NCBI GenBank assembly: GCA_002385545.1
Contig: DGDR01000199.1
Location: 1-10,498, forward strand
Direction: 5' to 3'
Length of the DNA: 10,498 bases
Origin: Clostridium sp. UBA3947
GTDB lineage: Bacteria; Bacillota; Clostridia; Clostridiales; Clostridiaceae
Part shown: in pieces, positions 4,573 through 10,498 of the stretch
Layout: each line of letters starts with the position of its first letter
Numbering within the stretch: position 1 is the first letter of the stretch
Notes under the pieces: generated by a model
Database searches by the model: none
What the model saw: the letters and a program-made list of their open reading frames with translations, nothing else
What the model was told of the DNA's origin: nothing
Translations under genes and position numbers: made by a program

Positions 4573-6089
4573 AGAATAAATTATGGAAAAAACTCTTTAT
4601 AATTACCTCTGTTATTTTAATACTATTTATTTCTGCAATAATTTATTTTCAAAGCCTTTCTTTTGAAAACTTCTACGTAAAGAGAAAAATACGACGATTT
4701 GAAAAAAATATTGAAAGATTTAACGGCCTATACAGTCAAAGCTATATAAACAATTTAAATCTAAATCATATGATGAGACAATTTGAGGAAAGCAACAATG
4801 CAAAAATAGTTATTATAGACTCTTTTGGAAAGGTTAAGTCAATTGGTGATAGTAAAATTGATGAAGAATCTAGTAAATATAATACTATAAATAGGATTAT
4901 ACAAGAGTGGATTTTAGATCCAGAATCACTTAAGGAGATTTTGCAATTAAAGAAAACTAAGACATCCATATATTATAATCCTGACTATGATATAAATAAT
5001 ATAGTGTGCATATCTCTTACCAGTGGACAAAAAGAAAATAATATTATTATAGGAGTTTCTTCACTTCAACCTATTGAAGAGGCTTCTGAAATAATAAAAG
5101 AATTCTATATATATATATTTATAGGTGCAGTGATAATTGTAATTATTTTATCGTTAATATATGCAAATATGATAACTAAGCCTTTGGTTAAACTAAATAA
5201 TAGTGCAAAACGAATTAGTGAAATGGATTTTTCACAAGAATGTGATGTTAACAGTGATGATGAACTGGGTAATCTCGCTAGTACCCTAAACTTTTTAAGT
5301 CGTAGATTAAATAGTGCATTAACTGAACTGCAACTGAAGAATATGAAGTTAGAACAAGATATCGAAAAGGAAAGAAAACTTGATAGAATGAGAAAAGAGT
5401 TCGTAGCAGGAGTATCTCACGAGCTAAGAACACCTATATCAATTATTTCTGGTTATGCAGAAGGCTTAAAGGATAATATTGCTGATGAAGATTCTAGAGA
5501 ATTTTACTTGGATGTTATAATAGATGAAGCAGCAAAAATGAACACCTTAGTATCTGATATGCTTGATTTATCGCAACTAGAGAGCGGTAATTTTACTATG
5601 AAACCAGAACCTTTTAATATTGATGAATTAATTAAAAAATGCATTAATAAACAGCAACAATTTTTTCAACAAAAAAACATTAAGATTCAGGAAGATTTAG
5701 CAAAGGATATTTGTGTCAATGGTGACTTTTTAAGAATTGAACAGGTAATTACAAATTTCTTGAATAATGCCATACGGCACACTCCTGAAAATGGAATAGT
5801 GAATATTAAAATAATTGATGAACAGCAAATTTGCAAAGTTGAAGTAGAAAACCAAGGCGAACACTTAAGTGAAAATGACTTAGAACATATATGGGATAGA
5901 TTTTACAAGGCAGACAAATCAAGAAATAGAGTTGCTGGTGGTATTGGTTTAGGTTTATCAATAGTAAAAAATATTTTATTGATGCATAATAGTACCTTCG
6001 GTGTTAGGAATACAGAGCTTGGAGTATGTTTCTTTTTCACCTTAAAAAAAGTAAATTCCAATAAAAACAGCAATGAAGAGAAATCATAA
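4569..6089 (+). CDS. membrane-bound sensor histidine kinase (HAMP, HisKA, HATPase)
   Basis: The 506-residue kinase starts with GTG at 4569, inside the stop of the regulator, with GAGGTG at 4559-4564. Helix TM1 is about 9-28, an extracytoplasmic sensor region about 29-178, TM2 about 179-200, and HAMP about 201-253 (KPLVKLNNSAKRI). A coiled linker precedes the dimerisation domain with the phosphorylated H284 in VSHELRTP. The ATPase part has the N box around N396-N400 (ITNFLNNAIRH), a G1 region ENQGEHL (428-433) in which Asn replaces the usual Asp, WDRFYKADK, and the G2 box GGIGLGLSI (458-466). It autophosphorylates and passes the phosphate to D53 of the upstream regulator. The sensor region of about 150 residues, with no cysteine cluster or recognisable fold, gives no ligand. 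The terminator hairpin begins inside its last codons. Confidence 0.95.
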   Translation: MKNKLWKKLFIITSVILILFISAIIYFQSLSFENFYVKRKIRRFEKNIERFNGLYSQSYINNLNLNHMMRQFEESNNAKIVIIDSFGKVKSIGDSKIDEESSKYNTINRIIQEWILDPESLKEILQLKKTKTSIYYNPDYDINNIVCISLTSGQKENNIIIGVSSLQPIEEASEIIKEFYIYIFIGAVIIVIILSLIYANMITKPLVKLNNSAKRISEMDFSQECDVNSDDELGNLASTLNFLSRRLNSALTELQLKNMKLEQDIEKERKLDRMRKEFVAGVSHELRTPISIISGYAEGLKDNIADEDSREFYLDVIIDEAAKMNTLVSDMLDLSQLESGNFTMKPEPFNIDELIKKCINKQQQFFQQKNIKIQEDLAKDICVNGDFLRIEQVITNFLNNAIRHTPENGIVNIKIIDEQQICKVEVENQGEHLSENDLEHIWDRFYKADKSRNRVAGGIGLGLSIVKNILLMHNSTFGVRNTELGVCFFFTLKKVNSNKNSNEEKS

Positions 6090-6113
6090 AATTCTTCTTC
6101 CTTGCTGTTTTTT
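6063..6113. terminator. strong hairpin terminator, probably bidirectional
   Basis: AAAAACAGCAA (6063-6073) pairs with TTGCTGTTTTT (6102-6112) over 11 bp, and after one mismatch a further GAAG/CTTC stem continues inward. A run of six T (6108-6113) follows on the + strand. On the minus strand the same hairpin reads out with GCTGTTTTTAT. It ends the two-component operon on + and can end the reductase transcript on the minus strand. Its 5' arm lies in the last nine codons of the histidine kinase gene. Confidence 0.88.
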
Positions 6114-6156
6114 AATAATAAGAAACAATCTAAAAACTCTATTTATGATTTAAGAT

Positions 6157-6897
6157 TTACAATAAGCCCCCATCAACAATAATAGTTTGTCCGTTAATAT
6201 AATTTGCTTTATCACTACATAGAAAAGCAGCTAACTCTCCAATGTCATTGGGTGCCCCAAAATGCCCCATTGGTATAGAGTTTGTAAGCTCCTCTTCCTC
6301 TTCTAAGGACAACCAGCTATTCATACCAGTATTAATAACTCCAGGTGCGATAGCATTAACTCTTATACCAGATGACCCCATTTCCTTAGCTAATGCTTTT
6401 GTAAAAGAATTAATTGCACCCTTTGTTGCAGAATATATACTTTCACAAGAAGCACCATTAACGCCCCAAATTGAAGAAATATTAATTATGCTTCCACTAC
6501 GATTTTTATGCATATTATCAAGAACACATTTGCTCATATTAAAAACACCTTTAATATTAACATCAATTAATCTATTCCATAAAGCTTCGTCCGTATCTAT
6601 AAACAAACCTATATTAGATAAACCTGCATTGTTTACTAGTATATCCACTTTACCAAAGGTATTTATCACAGATTGAGCAAATTTACTACATTCGCTATAA
6701 TTACTAACATCAAAACGATGAGCTAAGCAGTAACCCCCATTATTATTTATATAACTTAAAGTTTCTTTTGCCCCCTCTTCATCCTTTGAATATGTAATAA
6801 CAACACTAGCCCCATATTTCGAAAGTGTGGTGGCTATAGCTCTACCAATACCTCTTGAACCACCAGTGACTATAGCAATTTTACCGCTTAAATTCAT
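6157..6897 (-). CDS. short-chain dehydrogenase/reductase (FabG-like)
   Basis: The 246-residue protein is a complete classical SDR with a Rossmann fold. The cofactor motif is TGGSRGIG (11-18), NNAG is at 89-92, and the active site comprises N114, S142, Y155 and K159 (YSATK). The C-terminal substrate loop covers about residues 188-210, and the ending YINGQTIIVDGG is typical of FabG relatives. The Arg in the glycine motif fits NADPH use. Possible roles are 3-oxoacyl-ACP reductase, another carbonyl reductase, or the EF-P 5-aminopentanone reductase type (Bacillus YmfI), which is a similar SDR. No fatty-acid genes flank it, so housekeeping FabG is not supported by context. RBS GGGGAG is at 6911-6906. 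It follows purD by 77 bases on the same strand; a TATAAT on the minus strand (6938-6933) may give it its own weak promoter. Confidence 0.92.
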   Translation of the reverse strand: MNLSGKIAIVTGGSRGIGRAIATTLSKYGASVVITYSKDEEGAKETLSYINNNGGYCLAHRFDVSNYSECSKFAQSVINTFGKVDILVNNAGLSNIGLFIDTDEALWNRLIDVNIKGVFNMSKCVLDNMHKNRSGSIINISSIWGVNGASCESIYSATKGAINSFTKALAKEMGSSGIRVNAIAPGVINTGMNSWLSLEEEEELTNSIPMGHFGAPNDIGELAAFLCSDKANYINGQTIIVDGGLL

Positions 6898-6974
6898 TTT
6901 TTATTCTCCCCTTGTTATATATTACAATGATTATTATACTATTAAAAAACAAGAGAATAAATAATAGCACTGTT

Positions 6975-8225
6975 TTAATATAAAGTACCAATATCTTTTC
7001 TGTAGTATATACCTTTAAAGCTTATATTTTTAATATCCTTATAAGCCTTTTCTATAGCTTCCTCTAAAGTAATACCGGTGCTTGTTACAGCTAGCACTCT
7101 TCCACCAGAAGTATATAACCTGGAGTCTTTTTCAGATACTCCTGCCCCAAAAACCTTACTATTAGCTAAAGGTTGTATTTCAATTGGTAATCCCTTTTCA
7201 TAGCTTCCAGGGTACCCTTCGGATGCTGCAACAACACAGCAGCTGTGTGCTTTTTTCCACTGGATATTATAATTTTTTAACTCTTTATTGATAGCGCAAT
7301 TTATCAAATCTAAAAAATCACTTTCCATTAATGGTAATACAGCCTGAGTTTCAGGATCGCCCATTCTTACATTGTATTCTAAATTATATACACCATTTTT
7401 AGTAATCATAATGCCGAAGAAAATTATTCCAATATAATCTAATTGTTCAGCTTGAATACCTTTCAATGTAGGAAGCATTATGTCCTTTTTGAAGCTTTCA
7501 AGTACTTCTTCTGAACAGTAAGGATTCGGTGAAATAACCCCCATACCACCAGTATTGGGACCGAGATTTTTATCATATATTTGCTTATGATCCTTAGCTG
7601 ATATAAAAGGTAATATTACTTCTCCATCAGTAATAGATAATATAGAAGCTTCTACTCCTTCTAAGAATTCTTCCATAACTACTCTTTTACCAGAACCATT
7701 AAATGCATTGTTTAGCATAAATTCTTGTAGAACCTTTAAAGCTTCATCTTCATTATTACATATTACAACACCTTTACCTGCAGCTAAACCATCCGCCTTT
7801 ATAACTACAGGATATCTACATGTCTTAATATACTTTGATGCAGAATCAAAATCAGTGAAAACTTCATATTCTGCAGTTTTAACCCCATATTTTTTCATAA
7901 AGTTTTTAGCATAAATTTTACTACCTTCTAGTTTTGCTGCTTCCTTTGATGGACCAAAAATTTTTAATCCTTCTGCCTTGAAAACATCAGTAATCCCTTT
8001 TGTAAGAGGTTCTTCGGGACCTACCACTGTCAAGTCTATCTTTTCTTCAACAGCAAAGTTTTTTAATTCTTCTATGGTATTAAGATTAATATTTTTACAC
8101 TTATTTTCTACATGAGTTGCTCCATTTCCAGGAGCACAATATACAATTTCAACATTACTATTTTGACTTAATTTCCAGGCTATAGCATGTTCTCTACCGC
8201 CGGAGCCTATAACTAAAACTTTCAT
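6975..8225 (-). CDS. purD: phosphoribosylamine-glycine ligase (GAR synthetase)
   Basis: This cytosolic ATP-grasp enzyme joins 5-phosphoribosylamine and glycine with ATP to give GAR, step 2 of de novo purine synthesis. The 416-residue length is normal. Visible motifs are MKVLVIGSGGREHAIAW at the N-terminus (PurD N domain), VVGPEEPLTKGI (67-78), the ATP-grasp KADGLAAGKGVVI (143-155), LGPNTGGMGVISP (221-233) and the metal-binding LEYNVRMGDPE (282-292), then the C-terminal domain with SGGRVLAVT (373-381). The ATG at 8225 has AGAGGTG at 8237-8231. It lies 76 bases downstream of purN, where most clostridial pur operons carry purH. No clear terminator follows, so read-through into the SDR gene is possible. 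Confidence 0.98.
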   Translation of the reverse strand: MKVLVIGSGGREHAIAWKLSQNSNVEIVYCAPGNGATHVENKCKNINLNTIEELKNFAVEEKIDLTVVGPEEPLTKGITDVFKAEGLKIFGPSKEAAKLEGSKIYAKNFMKKYGVKTAEYEVFTDFDSASKYIKTCRYPVVIKADGLAAGKGVVICNNEDEALKVLQEFMLNNAFNGSGKRVVMEEFLEGVEASILSITDGEVILPFISAKDHKQIYDKNLGPNTGGMGVISPNPYCSEEVLESFKKDIMLPTLKGIQAEQLDYIGIIFFGIMITKNGVYNLEYNVRMGDPETQAVLPLMESDFLDLINCAINKELKNYNIQWKKAHSCCVVAASEGYPGSYEKGLPIEIQPLANSKVFGAGVSEKDSRLYTSGGRVLAVTSTGITLEEAIEKAYKDIKNISFKGIYYRKDIGTLY

Positions 8226-8283
8226 AAAAACACCTCTCTTAATTTTAGAAGGTATTATACCTGTGATTAATCTTATATAATAT

Positions 8284-8306
8284 TATAGTTTAACATGTAA
8301 ACTATA
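8284..8306. repeat. inverted repeat in the purN-purD gap
   Basis: TATAGTTTA (8284-8292) and TAAACTATA (8298-8306) form a perfect 9-bp inverted repeat with a 5-base loop that overlaps the purN stop codon. It lacks the GC content and T-run of a terminator. It may be an RNA stabilising or processing hairpin, or a protein site. Confidence 0.55.
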
Positions 8307-8910
8307 TTATCTTTACTCTATTATCTATAACAGATACCCTTCCTTGTAAAAGTAAGTTTAACGCCTCTGGTAGAGCTATATGCTCTTGTTCTAAAACCCT
8401 CTTTTGTAGTGACTGAGCATCATCCTCAAAATATACTGGAACAACCTTTTGAAGTATAACAGGTCCAGTATCTGTTCCTTTATCGACAAAGTGAACAGTG
8501 CAACCAGATACTTTAACGCCTGACTTTATTACACTTTCATGTACTCTGATACCATACATGCCAGCACCACAAAAACTAGGTATTAAAGATGGATGAATAT
8601 TTATTATACGATTATTAAACTTATCCAAGATTTCTCCTTTTAAGATAGATAGAAAGCCAGCCAAAACTATGAAATCAACCTTGTTGTCTATAACTTCTAA
8701 GATGGCATCTGATAGGTTAGACTTATAGATCTTTTTATCAAATACTAATGTCTTAATACCCTTTTCTTCTGCTCTTTTTAAGCCATAAACATCTGGTTTA
8801 TCGCTGATAACAAATTCTATGCTGCAGTTCAAATGTCCATTTTCAATATTATCAATTATTGCTTGTAAATTTGAACCGCTACCAGATATTAATACTGCTA
8901 TTTTATGCAA
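8302..8910 (-). CDS. purN: phosphoribosylglycinamide formyltransferase (10-formyl-THF dependent)
   Basis: This enzyme transfers a formyl group from 10-formyltetrahydrofolate to GAR, giving FGAR, step 3 of purine synthesis. The 202-residue length is usual. It shows the phosphate-binding SGSGSNLQ (9-16), INIHPSLIPSF with catalytic N104 and H106, GVKVSGCTVHFVD (131-143), and DTGPVI with catalytic D147. The start is TTG at 8910, the only in-frame start that keeps the universally conserved N-terminal strand (KIAVLISGSGSN). GGAGG at 8924-8920, inside purM, lies 9 bases upstream. The gene overlaps the purM end by 13 bases, so translation is probably coupled. The next gene is purD, after a gap with an inverted repeat. 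Confidence 0.98.
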   Translation of the reverse strand: MHKIAVLISGSGSNLQAIIDNIENGHLNCSIEFVISDKPDVYGLKRAEEKGIKTLVFDKKIYKSNLSDAILEVIDNKVDFIVLAGFLSILKGEILDKFNNRIINIHPSLIPSFCGAGMYGIRVHESVIKSGVKVSGCTVHFVDKGTDTGPVILQKVVPVYFEDDAQSLQKRVLEQEHIALPEALNLLLQGRVSVIDNRVKII

Positions 8911-9896
8911 ACACCTTCACCTCCAGCGTAAACTGTACCTAATTTGTAGGCATGTTCACCCATAGATACTAAGGCTTTAATTATTTCATCTGAATCTTGA
9001 GGTGAAACGCATAATACAAATCCTATACCCATATTGAAGGTATTATACATATGGTTAATATCCACTCCTAAGGAGTTAATGTATTTAAATATATCTGGTA
9101 AAGGATAAGAACTAGAATTTATTTCAGCGGTAAACTTATCTTTGAACATTCTTGGGATGTTTTCTATAAAACCGCCACCTGTAATATGAGCCATTCCTTT
9201 GATATTAAAACAATTTAATAACTCTAAAACAGGTTTAACATATATTTTCGTTGGTGTTAACAGAGTTTTGCCAATTGCATCTCCATTAAAAGTAATATCT
9301 AATTGGGGAATTATCTTTCTAACTAAAGAATAACCGTTGCTGTGAAGACCTGATGAAGCAAGTCCTATAAGAATATCCCCATCCTTTATATTGCTACCAT
9401 CAACGATTTTATCCTTATCAACAATTCCAACAGCAAATCCAGCCAAATCATATTCACCTTCTGGATAAAAGCCAGGCATTTCAGCGGTTTCCCCACCTAT
9501 TAAGGAGCAATTAGCTTGTAAGCAACCTTCTGCAATACCTTTAACTAAATCTGCAGCCACCTCTGCCTCTAATTTACCACAGCTTATATAGTCTAAAAAG
9601 AACAAAGGCTTTGCACCGTGGCATAAAATATCATTAACACACATAGCCACACAATCTATACCTACAGTATCGTATTTTTTCATTCTAAAAGCTATTTCTA
9701 GCTTTGTACCAACCCCATCAGTACCAGAAACTAAAACTGGTCGTTTATAACCTTCAGGGATTTCTACCATACCTGCAAAGCTGCCAATGCTATTAAGTAC
9801 ATAAGGTTGCATAGTTTTTGCTGTATGTTCTTTCATCAATTTTACAGACCTGTAGCCTTCTTCGATATTTACACCGGAATCCTTATAAGTTATCAT
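8898..9896 (-). CDS. purM: phosphoribosylformylglycinamidine cyclo-ligase (AIR synthetase)
   Basis: This enzyme closes the imidazole ring, converting FGAM and ATP to AIR, step 5 of purine synthesis; it acts as a cytosolic dimer. The 332-residue length is normal. Family motifs are SGTDGVGTKL (57-66), DCVAMCVNDI (81-90), GGETAEMPGFY (134-144), GLASSGLHSNGYS (178-190), HITGGGFIENIPR (237-249) and FNMGIG (287-292). The ATG at 9896 has an AAAGGTAGG ribosome site about 6 bases upstream, in the 8-base gap after purF. The 3' end contains the RBS of purN and overlaps that gene. Confidence 0.98.
   Translation of the reverse strand: MITYKDSGVNIEEGYRSVKLMKEHTAKTMQPYVLNSIGSFAGMVEIPEGYKRPVLVSGTDGVGTKLEIAFRMKKYDTVGIDCVAMCVNDILCHGAKPLFFLDYISCGKLEAEVAADLVKGIAEGCLQANCSLIGGETAEMPGFYPEGEYDLAGFAVGIVDKDKIVDGSNIKDGDILIGLASSGLHSNGYSLVRKIIPQLDITFNGDAIGKTLLTPTKIYVKPVLELLNCFNIKGMAHITGGGFIENIPRMFKDKFTAEINSSSYPLPDIFKYINSLGVDINHMYNTFNMGIGFVLCVSPQDSDEIIKALVSMGEHAYKLGTVYAGGEGVCIK
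8920..8924 (-). promoter_or_regulatory. ribosome binding site deciding the TTG start of purN
   Basis: GGAGG on the minus strand, inside the end of purM, lies 9 bases before TTG 8910. No ATG or GTG in the purN frame lies nearby that keeps the conserved N-terminus, so this site supports the rare start codon. Confidence 0.75.
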
Positions 9897-9904
9897 TTAA
9901 ATAC

Positions 9905-10498
9905 CTACCTTTCTAATCTTTCTTTTAAGGTTTCTATAGGCGTTGATATTGGATATTCACCATTAAAGCATCCAAGGCAAAATCTATGATGTTTTTGGAA
10001 ACTATTTAACAGCCCCTCCATGCTTATATATTGTAATGTGTCTGCACCAATTTCTTGCCTAATTTCTTCTACAGTGGAATTAGCACCAATTAGTTCTTTT
10101 CTGTATGGCATGTCTATACCAAAATAGCAAGGATATTTAACTACCGGTGAAGATACCCTAAAATGAACCTCTGTAGCACCAGCTTTTCTTAGAAGGTCTA
10201 CCAGTCTTCTGCTAGTAGTTCCTCTTATTATAGAATCATCTATTAGCACTACTCTTTTTCCTTGAATATTTACCTTAAGTGGATTCAGTTTTATTGCTAC
10301 TGCCTTTTCTCTTAAATCCTGTGTTGGTGCAATAAAGCTTCGACCAACATACCTATTTTTCACAAATCCCATATCGAAAGGTATACCAGATGCCTCGGCA
10401 TAACCAGCAGCAGCAGCCATTCCGGAATCAGGAACTCCCACTACTACATCTGCGTCAACCGGACATTCTTCATATAAGATTTTACCAGCCTTAAATCT
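9905..10498 (-). CDS. purF: amidophosphoribosyltransferase, C-terminal 197 residues (cut by the window edge)
   Basis: The enzyme makes 5-phosphoribosylamine from PRPP and glutamine, the committed step of purine synthesis. The frame is open to the right edge, so only the C-terminal phosphoribosyltransferase part is present. The N-terminal Ntn glutaminase domain lies outside. Visible are VVGVPDSGMAAA, KNRYVGRSFI, and the PRPP loop VVLIDDSIIRGTTSRR (about 10250-10208). Cysteines in YPCYFGIDMP (about 10128) and FCLGCFNGEYP (about 9978 and 9969) match three of the four [4Fe-4S] ligands of the Bacillus-type enzyme. This suggests the oxygen-sensitive cluster form, as expected in an anaerobe. It ends 8 bases before purM, in the same operon. 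Allosteric inhibition by AMP and GMP is known for the family. Confidence 0.98.
   Translation of the reverse strand, partial: RFKAGKILYEECPVDADVVVGVPDSGMAAAAGYAEASGIPFDMGFVKNRYVGRSFIAPTQDLREKAVAIKLNPLKVNIQGKRVVLIDDSIIRGTTSRRLVDLLRKAGATEVHFRVSSPVVKYPCYFGIDMPYRKELIGANSTVEEIRQEIGADTLQYISMEGLLNSFQKHHRFCLGCFNGEYPISTPIETLKERLER

Noticed and set aside
8226..8301. PurR-type operator or independent promoter before purD
   Set aside because: No PurBox-like CCGAAC sequence is present; the TATAAT inside the short palindrome AGGTATAATACCT has no -35 at a proper distance.
3684..8306. The two AACTATA/TATAGTT palindromes (3684-3706 and 8284-8306) as one dispersed repeat family
   Set aside because: Their arms are arranged differently and the shared words are short and AT-rich, so chance similarity is likely.
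1..10498. CRISPR array, insertion sequence, prophage, tRNA or rRNA
   Set aside because: No regularly spaced repeats, transposase motifs, long terminal inverted repeats, tRNA cloverleaf sequences or rRNA-like conserved stretches were seen on either strand.

Overview
The window is AT-rich DNA with strong GGAGG-type ribosome binding sites, short AT-rich gaps and a purF-purM-purN-purD gene cluster. Together with the protein sequences this points to a clostridial Firmicute (Clostridium or a close relative). The species cannot be named from the sequence.

Left part (1-1960). At the left edge, on the minus strand, a complete purine-riboswitch control unit (promoter, guanine-class aptamer, terminator hairpin, RBS) precedes the start of an AzgA-type purine permease gene. 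That reading frame breaks after 39 codons. Three genes follow: a small DUF503 protein (+), an SRAP/HMCES-type abasic-site DNA-crosslinking protein (-), and a small acidic coiled-coil protein of unknown function with an internal duplication (+). The two + strand genes share an identical 15-base promoter-like element.

Middle part (1961-6156). A minus-strand pair encodes a small kinase-fold protein with an eroded catalytic loop, followed by a class-V aminotransferase of the cysteine desulfurase family. Divergent from it, a two-component system (OmpR-type response regulator and membrane histidine kinase, start/stop overlap) stands alone and ends in a strong hairpin terminator that serves both strands.

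Right part (6157-10498), all on the minus strand. This is the 3' part of a de novo purine operon in the order purF (cut by the window edge), purM, purN, purD, followed by a short-chain dehydrogenase/reductase. purM and purN overlap, and purN starts with TTG. purH, usually found between purN and purD in clostridia, is absent here, and a 76-base gap with a perfect inverted repeat sits in its place.

Functionally, the two ends both concern purines: salvage transport under riboswitch control on the left, de novo IMP synthesis on the right. The genes between look like ordinary housekeeping, repair and sensing genes. I did not find mobile elements, CRISPR arrays, tRNA or rRNA genes. The least understood items are the kinase-fold/desulfurase pair and the duplicated coiled-coil protein.
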